Assembly (NCBI GenBank): GCA_964652775.1 | Contig: CAZZAM010000011.1 | Coordinates: 1-64,000 of the forward strand | Direction of reading: 5' to 3' | Source of the DNA: UBA11346 sp038060575 | GTDB taxonomy: Bacteria; Planctomycetota; UBA11346 | Length of the DNA: 64,000 bases | Part shown: positions 48,416 through 58,029 of the stretch, one piece after another | Numbering within the stretch: the stretch's first letter is position 1 | Layout of the letters: each line of letters begins with the position of its first letter | Notes under the pieces: generated by a model | Told to the model about the DNA's origin: nothing | The model's input: the letters and a program-made list of their open reading frames with translations, nothing else | The model's database searches: none | Made by a program: the position numbers and the translations under genes

Positions 48416-49264
48416 ATGCCTGCTTGGGACGAACCCGCTGTCACTGTCGCTGCACGCCGTTTGCGCTTGGCTGCGGACCCGCGTCGGCGGCGGATGGGCG
48501 AGGGCGTGCGATTGGGCAATGGACCAGGCGCAAGTTTAGAATTTCATGATCACCGCGCCTATGCTCCGGGCGACGATCTCCGTCATCTCGATTGGTCGGC
48601 ATTTGCGCGCAGCGAACAACTGGTCATTCGGCGTCATCGCAAAGAAGTTAGCCCGCGCGTCGAGATCCTATTCGACGTATCCCAGAGCATGGCGGTCACG
48701 CCAGAGAAGCTCGCGCTAGCGACAGCGCTTGCCGCGTTATTTGCCACGTTAGCTGAGCGCGATGGCGGACGGCCACGACTGTGGTCACTTGGCGCGAAGT
48801 CCGAACCGATGTCCACACCATGGCGTCCAGTGATGCGACGACTGGTTCCCACCGGCGCTTCTGGTCCGGCAGTGCGCCCTGGACCGCAACTTGCTGCCGG
48901 CGGCGAGCGCTTGCTGATCTCCGACGGTTTGTGTCCGGAGAGTCCCGCCGACATCGTCCGCCGCCTGGGCAGCGAAGCGGGCAGCATCGGTCTCGTTCAG
49001 CTTTTGACTCGTGATGAACTCGCGCCGACTGCTGCTGGGCCAGTGCGGCTCGAAGACGTCGAAGGCGGTGCGGCAGATCTGTTGCTGGATGAACAGGCTG
49101 TCACCACGTATCGCCAACGCCTGGCGCGCCTGCAGTCAGCTTGGCAACAGACGCTGAACGGCCGTGGCTTTGGCGTCTGCACGGTAGCAGTGGAAGATGG
49201 CTTTGATGCGGCGGTACGAAGGTTGACGCGATCTGGCGTTGTGATTCCGACTGGCGGTGGGTGA
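48416..49264 (+). CDS. DUF58 domain protein (cluster 2)
   Basis: A 282-residue protein from ATG 48416 (MPAWDEPAVTVAARRLRLAA). DUF58 signature LEFHDHRAYAPGDDLRHLDWSAFAR (residues about 41-65), VWA-like core with VEILFDVSQSMAVTPEKL (DxSxS kept) and LISDGLCPESPADIVRRL. It is not close in sequence to the DUF58 protein of cluster 1, so the second cluster is not a recent duplication. It opens cluster 2: DUF58, two large VWA-type membrane proteins, a helical protein, MoxR, a membrane protein and an ABC ATPase. Confidence 0.92.
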   Translation: MPAWDEPAVTVAARRLRLAADPRRRRMGEGVRLGNGPGASLEFHDHRAYAPGDDLRHLDWSAFARSEQLVIRRHRKEVSPRVEILFDVSQSMAVTPEKLALATALAALFATLAERDGGRPRLWSLGAKSEPMSTPWRPVMRRLVPTGASGPAVRPGPQLAAGGERLLISDGLCPESPADIVRRLGSEAGSIGLVQLLTRDELAPTAAGPVRLEDVEGGAADLLLDEQAVTTYRQRLARLQSAWQQTLNGRGFGVCTVAVEDGFDAAVRRLTRSGVVIPTGGG

Positions 49265-49283
49265 TGGGGATAGAACTCATGCA

Positions 49284-49373
49284 GAATGCTCGAATGCACG
49301 AATGCTCGAATAATGCTGTCCGAACCGGCGGTCGTCGGTGTGGCTCTGCAACATTCGAGCATTCGAGCATTCG
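49284..49373. repeat. Long inverted repeat, GAATGCTCGAA family
   Basis: The left arm GAATGCTCGAATGCACGAAT then GCTCGAAT pairs with ATTCGAGCATTCGAGCATTC (right arm ending about 49373). The center (CGAACCGGCGGTCGTCGGTG) is unrelated. It lies directly before the start of the next gene (ATG 49389). Confidence 0.8.
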
Positions 49374-49388
49374 CCATTGGCCTTACCC

Positions 49389-51131
49389 ATGATCCTCGGT
49401 GAACCGCTTGGACTGTGGGCGCTGACCGGCATCCCCGCCGTACTCGTACTGCACCTGTGGCGCGCGCGCCATCCACCGCGTCCGGTCAGCGGATTATTTT
49501 TGTACCCCGCCGATCGCCGCGCGTTGGCAACTGGCAGACGCCGCGCGCCGATTGTTTTGCGTCCGAGTTTCTGGCTGGAAATCCTGGTGGTGCTTGCGGC
49601 AACGTGGTGGTTGACCGATCTGCACTGGTCGCCACGCATGAATGCACGCCATCTGGTCATCGTCCTCGATGATCGCTGGCGGCTGCAAGCGGTGGACGAC
49701 CACGGCGTCAGTTGCGCAACGCGTCTGCGTCAGCAACTCGATGCGCGCTTGGCTGTACTTGGCCCTGGCGATCGCGCCAGTCTCATCGCCAGCGGCGCAC
49801 CGCCGCGCCTGCTTGCCGGGCCAGCTGCAGATCCGACTGCGGTCAGGGTGGCGCTTGCCGCCTGGGAACCCGGAGCTTCGTGGCATGATTTGGATCCGGC
49901 GTTGACACTGGCGACTGGCATCAGCGGCAGCGGTGCCGAGTTGGTATGCGCGAGCGATCGCCAACCACCGCATCTGTTGCCTGGGTTCGGCGTCATCGCA
50001 ATGGGGCGCAAGGCACCGAGTAGCGGATTTGCCGATGTCCGCTGGTGGCGCGACGCGCGCGGCGAACGCATCGTTGCGGTGATCCACTCTGCTGCGTCAG
50101 GAAACCGCAACCTCGTGCTGCGCGTGGCTGGTGTTGAAGTTGCCAAGCGCGCCGTCGTTTTGGATCCAGCTACTCCGGCGACGATCATCCTGACCCCACC
50201 AAGTGGCATGGCCGAAGGGGCAATCGCCGATGTGCAACTTGATGGCAGCGATGCGCTCGCGATCGACAATCGCGCCGAGTTGATTCGACCACCGGATCGC
50301 ACGGTCAGGGCGCGAATCAGCGCCGATGCACCAGCCGCCGCAGCTGCACGGGCCGCGTTGCTAGCAGCCGGTGCGCGCATTGTCACTGAACCTCCGGCCG
50401 ATCTGGTCTATGGCACCACGCCCACGCTGCCGGGTTGCTGGCAACTGCGACTGCTCGCCAGCGACGGTGCGCCCACGTTGGGGCCATTCGTTGCTCGCCG
50501 CGATCACCCCCTGCTCCTTGATGTCGATTGGACTGGCGCGCTGTGGACCGGCGGAGCTATGAAAGCTGACGGCTCGCCGTTGATGCTCGCAGGCGATCGC
50601 ATCCTGATCAGCCTCGCGATGATGCCGCATCCTCAGATCACCCTGCATGTCGATCCCCTGCGTTCGAACTTGGCTAAGTGTGTCGCGTGGCCGGCGCTGT
50701 TTTCCAACCTGGTCGCTTGGCGCGCTGCGCGACTGCCCGGAGTTGCCGATCCCGATCCGCGCTGCGGCCAGCCGGTTACCGTCATCCTGCCCCCCGGTCA
50801 TAGCGAGGTCGTCGTGCGTGGACCAGATCGTGTCGATCGTCATCTGCGCGCCTCGCCTGATGGAACACTTACTTTGTCCGGGCTGCCGCGGCCTGGGCGT
50901 TGGGACATGATCGCTGGTGATCTGCATTACCCGCTCAGCGCCTTGCCGTTTGATCAGCGCCAAGCCGATCTCAGCGATGCGACCAGCGTGGATCTTCCCG
51001 CCAAACCGCTTGGACAAACCACCGTCGAGCGCCAACGCGGTCTGCTGGCGGCGTTGCTGCCGTTGCTCATCGCCGCAGCGGCAGCGCTGTTGGCGTGGGT
51101 CTCGTTCCGCCGCGAGGAGAACCCGCGATGA
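49389..51131 (+). CDS. BatA-type membrane protein with degenerate VWA-like domain (cluster 2)
   Basis: A 580-residue protein; ATG 49389 gives MILGEPLGLWALTGIPAVLVLHLWRARH, the N-terminal BatA_N helix set, followed by SGLFLYPADRRAL and a second helix (FWLEILVVLAATWWLTDLHW). The next region (ARHLVIVLDDRWRLQAVDDH) has the position of a VWA domain, but the metal-binding DxSxS is replaced by DDRWR. A C-terminal helix (GLLAALLPLLIAAAAALLAWVSF) anchors the end. It overlaps the double-VWA gene by 4 bases. It is probably a structural partner of that protein. Confidence 0.82.
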   Translation: MILGEPLGLWALTGIPAVLVLHLWRARHPPRPVSGLFLYPADRRALATGRRRAPIVLRPSFWLEILVVLAATWWLTDLHWSPRMNARHLVIVLDDRWRLQAVDDHGVSCATRLRQQLDARLAVLGPGDRASLIASGAPPRLLAGPAADPTAVRVALAAWEPGASWHDLDPALTLATGISGSGAELVCASDRQPPHLLPGFGVIAMGRKAPSSGFADVRWWRDARGERIVAVIHSAASGNRNLVLRVAGVEVAKRAVVLDPATPATIILTPPSGMAEGAIADVQLDGSDALAIDNRAELIRPPDRTVRARISADAPAAAAARAALLAAGARIVTEPPADLVYGTTPTLPGCWQLRLLASDGAPTLGPFVARRDHPLLLDVDWTGALWTGGAMKADGSPLMLAGDRILISLAMMPHPQITLHVDPLRSNLAKCVAWPALFSNLVAWRAARLPGVADPDPRCGQPVTVILPPGHSEVVVRGPDRVDRHLRASPDGTLTLSGLPRPGRWDMIAGDLHYPLSALPFDQRQADLSDATSVDLPAKPLGQTTVERQRGLLAALLPLLIAAAAALLAWVSFRREENPR

Positions 51132-53899
51132 TCGTCCTCGTTCAGCCGTGGGCCGCCGTGCTGCTGGTGCCAGCCGCGTTGGCGTGGTGGTGGTTGGCGC
51201 GCACCGGCAACGGGCGCTGGTGGCGTGCGGCACTGCTCCTGCTGCTGGTCTTGGCCGCGACGCAACCGCAGTTGCTGCGCCAGAATGGTGGCAGCGATGT
51301 GATCCTGGTCCTAGATCGTTCCGCCTCGATGGGCGAGGCGGTGCGCCATCAAGATGAGGTGATGCGCCTTGCCGGTGAGCAACGCAAGCGCGGTGATCGC
51401 CTCGGCGTGATCGCATTCGGAGCAGCGCCAGCGGTGGCGCAAGGGCCAGCCAACAGCGGACTACCGCACCTCAGTGATCTCAGCATCGACGTGCAGGGTA
51501 GCGATATTGACGCCGCGCTCGAACAGGCGACTGGACTACTGACCACCGGCCGTACTGCGCGCATGATATTGATCTCTGACGGCGAAACGACCGGACCCAA
51601 CCCGCAGCGCTCCGCCGCGCGCTTGGCGCTCCAGGGCACTGTACTGGATGTGCTGCCGGAGCGGCGCGGATCTGGCGTTGATGCCGCGATTGCTGACCTC
51701 GAACTGCCCGGTGCCCTGCGCCAAGGCGAGAGTTTTCTGGGTGCTGTCGTCTTCGTGTCCGACCGTCCTGAACAACGCGCCTGGAAAATCCATCGTGGAC
51801 AGCATCTCGTCGCTTCGGGCGTCGTCGCGCTGACTCCTGGGCGCGAAACAGCTGTGTCCTTTACCGATCGACCGCCGATACCCGGCCTCATTGATTACCG
51901 GGTCGAGTTGGATGACCGCGATGATCGCCAACCCGCCAATAATCGTGCCTGCGGCTGGGTGCGGATCGAACCCGGCGAACGCGTGCTGGTGGTCGGTGGC
52001 GATGGTTCACCGAGTAACATCTCGCGCGCGATCGCAGCTGCTGGCATCCAGGTAACCACCCGCGCTGCCGGACCCCTGCGCCTGGCTGATCTGCTCGGCT
52101 GTCAGGCGTTGGTGTTGGCGGAGGTACCAGCGGGCAAAGTCGGCCATGCCGGCATGACCGCGATTGCGCGCTGGGTTCAACATTTTGGCGGCGGCTTGGT
52201 CATGACCGGCGGCAAGAACTCATTCGGTTGCGGCGGTTGGTACGCGAGTCCGGTCGAACCGATTCTGCCGGTATCGCTGGAAGTACGCGACGAACACCGC
52301 GTGTTGTCGGTAGCGATGGCGATCGCGATTGATCGCTCGGGTTCCATGTCGGTGCAGTGCGCTGATGGGCGTCAGAAAATTGAACTGGCCGGTGAAGGTG
52401 CAGCGGCAGCGATCGAATTACTCGGGCCACGCGACCAGATCGCCGTCCTCGCTGTCGATACCGAACCGCACGAAATCCTGCCGATGACCAAGCTGACCGA
52501 TCCCAAGGCGATGGTGCGCGATGTCCTTGGTATTCGCAGCGCAGGTGGCGGCATTTTCATCTATGCAGCACTGGCTGGGGCAGGACTTGAACTGCTGAAG
52601 ACGACCGCCGGTACGCGCCATCTGTTGCTCTTCGCCGATGCCGCCGATAGCGAAGAGCCTGGCGATTACATCAAGCTCCTCGCTGATTATCGCAAGCAGG
52701 GCATCACCGTGTCGGTCGTTGGCATGGGCAGTGAGAAGGACAGCGATGCTGCACTCCTCATCGATGTTGCCAAGCGCGGCGGTGGCCGCATCGCGTTCGC
52801 TGAAGATCCCGCTGACATCCCTCGTCTGTTTGCGCAAGAGACCGTGCTGGTCGCACGCAATCCGTGGATCGATCATCCGCTTGCTCCGCAGCCACAGACG
52901 GGGGCGATCGCCACGTTGCTCGGCGCGACCGGCGGTCCGCTGGCGTCGCCGTGGCCAACGGTTTCCGGCTATAACCTGACCTATCCGCGACCGCGCAGTG
53001 AAGTGCTGGCGTGGTGTCAGGGCGATCCCAAAGCTCCGGCCGGTGCGCTGTGGCACATCGGTGCTGGCCGCAGTGTTGCATTGCCAATTCCCTGCGACGC
53101 TCCGGGTATGGCGACGTGGCCGGGTTATGCGCCGCTTTTGGCTTCGGCAGCACGCTGGGCGGCTGGCGGCGGCGGTTCGGCCCCTGGCGCGCTATTAACG
53201 CAACGGCGTGGTGGCATGGCAACGATCCGTTTAGAACTTGATCCGGAACGCGAAAAGGAATGGCCATCATCGCCGCCAGAATTGCACCTGGTCAGCGACG
53301 ATCCGTCCCAGCCAACTCGTCCGATCACCCTGCAACGAGAAGACCGCGGCACCTGGTCGGCCGAGATTCGTCTATCCAGCGACCGTCCACTCATCCCGGC
53401 CGTGCGTCTGGGCACCACCGTTGTCCTCGGTCCCGCGCTGGCGCTGCCGATGCCCGCCGAAGTCGCCCCGCGTCGTGACCTTGCCAGCGGCTCGGCCATT
53501 TTGGCTGAATTGGCCCGCAACACCGGCGGTCGCGTGCGCGGTGACCTGCTCGGCCTCTACGACAATCCTCCCAGTCCTGGCAGCGCAACTGAACTATCCA
53601 TGTGGTTGGTCATCGCCGCTCTCGTCATCCTGCTCGCCGAGATCGCCATCCGGCGACTGCGCTTGAACCTACCACGCGTGCGGTTGCCGACCTGGCGTCC
53701 GCGCTGGGTATTTCGAAAACGAACCGCTCCGCTGCAGCCCAACAACGTCACCCAACCAACTATAGTGGCCTCGACGCCCTCGGTGTCTGCGGCTCCTCCC
53801 GTTACCAGTGCGACGCCCTCATCACCAACGCCCCCTGCGCCGCCACCCGAACCCGGTGGCGTGCAGCGAGCGATGGAAGAACTGCGGAAACGCAGGTAA
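51128..53899 (+). CDS. Membrane protein with two VWA domains around a GATase-like domain (cluster 2)
   Basis: A 923-residue protein, ATG 51128. Two N-terminal helices (residues about 7-50), then VWA-1 with VLDRSASMGE (Asp63) and LISDGETTGPNPQ, a beta domain, a glutamine-amidotransferase-like segment (ERVLVVGGDGSPSNI to GGGLVMTGGKNSFGCGGW, about 284-371), VWA-2 with AIDRSGSMSVQ (Asp402) and FADAADSEEPGDYI, then a C-terminal beta region, a helix (MWLVIAALVILLAEIAI) and a Pro/Thr/Ser-rich tail. Both VWA metal sites keep DxSxS. The GATase-like part lacks an obvious nucleophile elbow cysteine in the usual context, so it is probably not an enzyme. It may be a client of the MoxR at 55405-56394. Confidence 0.87.
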   Translation: MIVLVQPWAAVLLVPAALAWWWLARTGNGRWWRAALLLLLVLAATQPQLLRQNGGSDVILVLDRSASMGEAVRHQDEVMRLAGEQRKRGDRLGVIAFGAAPAVAQGPANSGLPHLSDLSIDVQGSDIDAALEQATGLLTTGRTARMILISDGETTGPNPQRSAARLALQGTVLDVLPERRGSGVDAAIADLELPGALRQGESFLGAVVFVSDRPEQRAWKIHRGQHLVASGVVALTPGRETAVSFTDRPPIPGLIDYRVELDDRDDRQPANNRACGWVRIEPGERVLVVGGDGSPSNISRAIAAAGIQVTTRAAGPLRLADLLGCQALVLAEVPAGKVGHAGMTAIARWVQHFGGGLVMTGGKNSFGCGGWYASPVEPILPVSLEVRDEHRVLSVAMAIAIDRSGSMSVQCADGRQKIELAGEGAAAAIELLGPRDQIAVLAVDTEPHEILPMTKLTDPKAMVRDVLGIRSAGGGIFIYAALAGAGLELLKTTAGTRHLLLFADAADSEEPGDYIKLLADYRKQGITVSVVGMGSEKDSDAALLIDVAKRGGGRIAFAEDPADIPRLFAQETVLVARNPWIDHPLAPQPQTGAIATLLGATGGPLASPWPTVSGYNLTYPRPRSEVLAWCQGDPKAPAGALWHIGAGRSVALPIPCDAPGMATWPGYAPLLASAARWAAGGGGSAPGALLTQRRGGMATIRLELDPEREKEWPSSPPELHLVSDDPSQPTRPITLQREDRGTWSAEIRLSSDRPLIPAVRLGTTVVLGPALALPMPAEVAPRRDLASGSAILAELARNTGGRVRGDLLGLYDNPPSPGSATELSMWLVIAALVILLAEIAIRRLRLNLPRVRLPTWRPRWVFRKRTAPLQPNNVTQPTIVASTPSVSAAPPVTSATPSSPTPPAPPPEPGGVQRAMEELRKRR

Positions 53900-53964
53900 A
53901 TCACCGACTATGTCTACCCATCACCACCTGTTGCCAGCTGACACGAACCTGGATCATCCGCGTC

Positions 53965-55374
53965 GTGGATGATCTCGATCGTTGGTGTCAGCGTCTCGCG
54001 CGTCGTCGTCATGGCGAACGCACGCTGCGGCGTGTGTTGCCGACGCTCGCCGGTGCGTGTCTGATTGGCGCCACCCTGGTCGCCATCGTGCGCCTTGCCG
54101 TGCCCGAAGCGCAGTGGCTCGCACCCGCCTGCGTCGTCCTCGCCGTGCTCGCGCCCGTGCTCGTGCTGCCACGCGTATGGCGGCAGCGCGATCCACCGTG
54201 GCTGATTGCCGGACACATCGATCACCTTGCACGCGCTCATGGTCTCGCGATGGCCATGCACCAAGTTCCTGCGGCCGAGCGCGACGCGGCGTGGATGCAG
54301 GCCCTGCGCGAACATCTTGCCCGCGTCAGCCTACCCAGCTTGCGCTTGCACGGTCTCGTCCCTGCGCTGGCCGCGTTCGGCTTGCTGATCGGTGCTTGGT
54401 TTCTGCCACAAGTCTCCTCAGCCCCGCCGCCACCGCCGGTCCTTGGTGGCGTGCTCAGTTCGGTTGAAAAACGCCTGGCCGAATTACAGGATCAGCAATT
54501 GGCTCCGCCCGAAGTCATCGACGAAATGCAGCAGCGCCTTGATGACGTCCGCACAGCCACCGAAGCCCAGGGACTCAATCAACAGACCTGGGCCGCATTG
54601 GATGCGCTCGACCACGATCTTGCGGCGGCACGCGCAAATGCAGCTGACAAACTCGCTGATGCGTTGGCAAAGGCCGATGCGCTCAGCAATCTCTCACCAA
54701 CTGCCAGCGCCGATGCAGCTGCCCATGCCGCCGCCGATCTAACCGCAGCTTTAGCTGAACTCGAAGCGATGGCGCCAGGTCTTGCCGCAAAAATTCCCAA
54801 GGGCGCAGAAGGCGATGCCTTACTGCGCATGGCCCAACAAGCCGCAGCCGGTGGCGAGTTGACCGACGCTCAGCGGCAGGCGCTGCAACGTTTCGGCCTT
54901 GATCCAGCAAAGGCCGGAGCCGCGCTCTCGCCAGCCGAAGCCGCAGCCCAAGCGGCAGCAGCGCAAACTCTCGCTGGCAAACTAGCCAAAGTCTTGGCGC
55001 GTGGCGCCGGCGTTTCCCAACCCAGCGGGCCAGAAGGCGGCCAGGGCGGCCCAGGTCCGGGCGGTGGTCACGTTGAATTGACCTGGGGCGATATCCACCG
55101 GGTCGAAGGTGGATTCCGTGAACGGCTGAATTCCGGAACGCCGAACAATCCTGAAGCCGGTGCCGGCGTCGGGACCCAGGCGCGCGCTCCGCGTAGCGAC
55201 GAACTCGCGGCCGGACCATCCGACGTCGGCGCTGCCGTTGACGTCGCTGCCGCAGCCGCCGATGCGCGCCGAGCTCAGGTTGCTCCGCGTCACCGCGACG
55301 CGCGCGATCGCTATTTCTCCGCTGCGGCTGGCCCATCCACGCCTACACCGCCTCCCACTCCAGCAACCCCCTGA
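53965..55374 (+). CDS. Membrane protein with Ala-rich helical domain (cluster 2)
   Basis: A 469-residue protein from GTG 53965 (VDDLDRWCQRLARRRHGE); there is no ATG in a suitable position, so the start is uncertain. Two hydrophobic pairs (AGACLIGATLVAIVRLAV, LAPACVVLAVLAPVLVLPRVW) and a third helix (LVPALAAFGLLIGAWFLPQV) are followed by a long Ala/Asp/Gln-rich helical stretch (residues about 160-340) and a Gly/Pro-rich tail that ends with Pro/Thr repeats. I do not recognise the family; similar helical proteins with DUF4175-like N-termini occur beside VWA/MoxR genes. Position in the operon suggests a scaffold of the same complex. Confidence 0.72.
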   Translation: MDDLDRWCQRLARRRHGERTLRRVLPTLAGACLIGATLVAIVRLAVPEAQWLAPACVVLAVLAPVLVLPRVWRQRDPPWLIAGHIDHLARAHGLAMAMHQVPAAERDAAWMQALREHLARVSLPSLRLHGLVPALAAFGLLIGAWFLPQVSSAPPPPPVLGGVLSSVEKRLAELQDQQLAPPEVIDEMQQRLDDVRTATEAQGLNQQTWAALDALDHDLAAARANAADKLADALAKADALSNLSPTASADAAAHAAADLTAALAELEAMAPGLAAKIPKGAEGDALLRMAQQAAAGGELTDAQRQALQRFGLDPAKAGAALSPAEAAAQAAAAQTLAGKLAKVLARGAGVSQPSGPEGGQGGPGPGGGHVELTWGDIHRVEGGFRERLNSGTPNNPEAGAGVGTQARAPRSDELAAGPSDVGAAVDVAAAAADARRAQVAPRHRDARDRYFSAAAGPSTPTPPPTPATP

Positions 55375-55404
55375 CGTTTCACACCTGACGCGATCGGCAC
55401 TTTC

Positions 55405-56394
55405 ATGCTTCCATCTCCGGCTGATATCGACCGCTGCCGCACCACTGGCCTCGCCCTGCAGCGAGGACTCGACGCAGCCATTCTCGGCCAACCTGATCTG
55501 ACCCGCACGGTTGTCATCGGCCTGCTGGCTGGCGGTCACGTGCTGCTCGAAGGTCTGCCTGGCTTGGGCAAGACCGAACTAGTCAAAGCCCTCGCGCAAC
55601 TCGCTGGCCTCCAGCATCGCCGCATCCAGTTCACCCCCGATCTACTGCCCAGCGATATCACCGGCACCTTGGTGCTGCAAGAAAGCCCGCAGGGACGGAC
55701 GTTGAATTTCCGCCAGGGTCCGGTCTTCACGCAGTTGCTGCTCGCCGATGAAATTAACCGCGCGAGTCCAAAGACGCAGTCGGCGCTGTTGCAGGCGATG
55801 CAGGAAGGCGAAGTCACGGTCTTCGACGCAACGCACTCGCTGCCGCGTCCGTTCTTTGTCCTCGCCACGCAAAACCCGATCGAACTCGACGGCACCTATC
55901 CATTGCCCGAAGCGCAGCTTGATCGTTTTGCACTGAAAATTGCGGTCACTGGCGTTACTGACGATGTGTTGACCCAGATCATCACCAAGCGTCCGGATGG
56001 GCGTCCGCCATCCGCGCTTCCGGTCACCGATAGCGCCGGAATTGCCGCAGCGATCGCGATGGCCAGGCAAATCGCCCTGCCCGAAGCGGTCGCGCGCTAC
56101 ATCGCCCGCGTGGTCAACGCAACTAGGCCCGAGCTGCCCGATTCTTCCGAGGCGGTCAAAGCGGCGGTGCGCTGGGGCGCCAGTCCGCGCGCCGCGTTGG
56201 CACTGTCGGGTACCGCGCGCGCTGCCGCTCTCCTGGCGGGACGTCCCTCGGTGACGTTTGCCGATGTGCGCGCGCTCGCCGTGCCGGTGCTCGCGCATCG
56301 CCTGGTCCTCGCTGCTGAAGCTGGACTCGCCGGCACCACCGCGCGCAGTGTCGTCGAAGCTGTGCTCGCCGCCGTGCCAGAGTTGCCCGCGTGA
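55405..56394 (+). CDS. MoxR-family AAA+ ATPase (cluster 2)
   Basis: A 329-residue protein. Walker A LEGLPGLGKTELVKALAQL (residues about 48-66), Walker B LLADEINRASPKTQSALLQAMQEGEVTV, sensor segment VLATQNPIELDGTYPLPEAQLDRF and C-terminal VKAAVRWGASPRAALALSGTARAAALL. It is closely similar in motifs to the cluster 1 MoxR at 38733-39704. It overlaps the next gene by 4 bases and is probably the motor for the VWA proteins encoded just upstream. Confidence 0.95.
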   Translation: MLPSPADIDRCRTTGLALQRGLDAAILGQPDLTRTVVIGLLAGGHVLLEGLPGLGKTELVKALAQLAGLQHRRIQFTPDLLPSDITGTLVLQESPQGRTLNFRQGPVFTQLLLADEINRASPKTQSALLQAMQEGEVTVFDATHSLPRPFFVLATQNPIELDGTYPLPEAQLDRFALKIAVTGVTDDVLTQIITKRPDGRPPSALPVTDSAGIAAAIAMARQIALPEAVARYIARVVNATRPELPDSSEAVKAAVRWGASPRAALALSGTARAAALLAGRPSVTFADVRALAVPVLAHRLVLAAEAGLAGTTARSVVEAVLAAVPELPA

Positions 56395-58028
56395 TCTTGC
56401 GTTGGTTATCGGTACTACTGCTCGCAATCACCGGTACAGCCGGTGAAGTCCGCATCAGCGTATCGTGTCCGTGGCATGATCAGGATGGCTACACTCCCGC
56501 TCTGGTGCGGATTGAAGCGTTGGTGCGCCCGATCACGGTCAGCGTCACGGTTTCCATCGGCAATTCCTCAGCGCGCGATGTGATCACGGTCGATCCGAGT
56601 ACGCCAGTGCTGCGAACTATCCTGATTCCACCTGATAACGGCCATGGCTCCGGCTACGTCCAGGTGCAATGGTCAAGCGATCGCGAACAGGGCGACGCCA
56701 ACACGTCAGCGACCATTGATTACCGCGCGGCCGCGCTCATCGCCTTGGACCCAAACGAGCAGCTCCCCCTGCCACAATTGCAGAAATTCGTCGCTGAGCA
56801 CATCCATGACACATCTGGCTGGCGCGGCGGCAGATACCGCAGCGGCAGTCCGGCCAAGGCGGAACGAACACCGGCAGATTCCCTGCCCGATCGCTGGCAA
56901 GGTTGGCCAACCTGGTTGACCCTGCTGACGACGCAGACCGGAGAGGCGCTGCTGACCCCGGCGCAACGCGAAGCGATCGTCACGTGGACGCATGCTGGTG
57001 GCGCACTGTTTGTCACCGACGCAGTAAGTCTGAAAAACTGGCAGCGCCTCGGCGCTCGCGTCACTCGCATCGCCATCGAATCAGCGGATGATCCAGCACT
57101 GCGAAAACGACTCTTGGCGGCATCGCAAGATCGCTCTGATCAGAACGAGTACAAAGTCCCCGGCACCGACCAAATGCCCATCGGACTCTTCCTGACCTTG
57201 GCAATCACCTTTGCGGTCGTCGCTGGGCCACTCAATATCTGGTTCGTTCGTCGGCGCGGAAAACCGCATCTCTTGCTGATCACGACCCCGCTTATTAGTG
57301 CCGGGACATGTCTGCTGCTCATCATCATCGCCCTCGTTGCGGACGGACTTGGGAAACAGCGCTCGGTCATTCAAATCGTTGTGCTTGACCAGCACACGCA
57401 GCGCTGCATCGGCTTCAATGGCATCACGTGGTTCTGCGGCCTCGCCCCTGGCGAATTTACGCTTGATCAGGATGACCGCGCGGTGCCCATTGATCATAAC
57501 CCAATGGACTGGCGCAGTCGGCGCGAGGCGGCGCATCTATCCCTGGACTGGCGCTCGGGACAAGTTGCCGGCAGTGAGTGGATCCCGGCACGGATAAATC
57601 GTCAGCTTGCGATCACCCAATCACGCCCCGAGCGGCGGCGTATGACGTTGACCCCTCTCCCTTCCGGCAAGGGCTGGCGCGTCGGCAATGGACTCGCAAC
57701 GCGGATCGACGCCCTGCAAATCGTCGACGCCTCTGGTGTGGCGTGGGCGCTGACCGGATTGGAACCAGGTGAACAGCGTGATCTCACTCAACCGATGAGC
57801 CGTCCTGGATCCATCTCCTATTCGGATGCATTACGGCGCTGCGGTCTTGATGCCCACCTCGCGACGGCCGAACTGGGAGTCCAACCCGGCACTTTCATCG
57901 CCAAACTCCACACGCCGCTGCTGCCCATACCTGGTCCAACCGCCGTCGATGCTGAACCACCTCAGGCGTGGCTGGCCGGTGTTCTTGACCCTGCCGTTGG
58001 CAGCGCAACCACGCCGGAAGGATTCTAA
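56391..58028 (+). CDS. Exported/membrane protein, unknown function (cluster 2)
   Basis: A 545-residue protein starting 4 bases inside the MoxR gene. Signal peptide (LRWLSVLLLAITGTAGEV), a beta-rich domain to about residue 110, then a GATase-like alpha/beta part (LDPNEQLPLPQLQKFVAEHI, WTHAGGALFVTDAVSLKNW), two membrane helices (IGLFLTLAITFAVVAGPLNIW and LLLITTPLISAGTCLLLIIIALV) and a C-terminal beta domain. PLNIWFVRRRGKP is a typical membrane-exit word in proteins found beside ABC ATPases of this type. It ends 1 base before the ABC ATPase gene. No enzyme motif is visible. Confidence 0.8.
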   Translation: MILRWLSVLLLAITGTAGEVRISVSCPWHDQDGYTPALVRIEALVRPITVSVTVSIGNSSARDVITVDPSTPVLRTILIPPDNGHGSGYVQVQWSSDREQGDANTSATIDYRAAALIALDPNEQLPLPQLQKFVAEHIHDTSGWRGGRYRSGSPAKAERTPADSLPDRWQGWPTWLTLLTTQTGEALLTPAQREAIVTWTHAGGALFVTDAVSLKNWQRLGARVTRIAIESADDPALRKRLLAASQDRSDQNEYKVPGTDQMPIGLFLTLAITFAVVAGPLNIWFVRRRGKPHLLLITTPLISAGTCLLLIIIALVADGLGKQRSVIQIVVLDQHTQRCIGFNGITWFCGLAPGEFTLDQDDRAVPIDHNPMDWRSRREAAHLSLDWRSGQVAGSEWIPARINRQLAITQSRPERRRMTLTPLPSGKGWRVGNGLATRIDALQIVDASGVAWALTGLEPGEQRDLTQPMSRPGSISYSDALRRCGLDAHLATAELGVQPGTFIAKLHTPLLPIPGPTAVDAEPPQAWLAGVLDPAVGSATTPEGF

Positions 58029-58029
58029 C

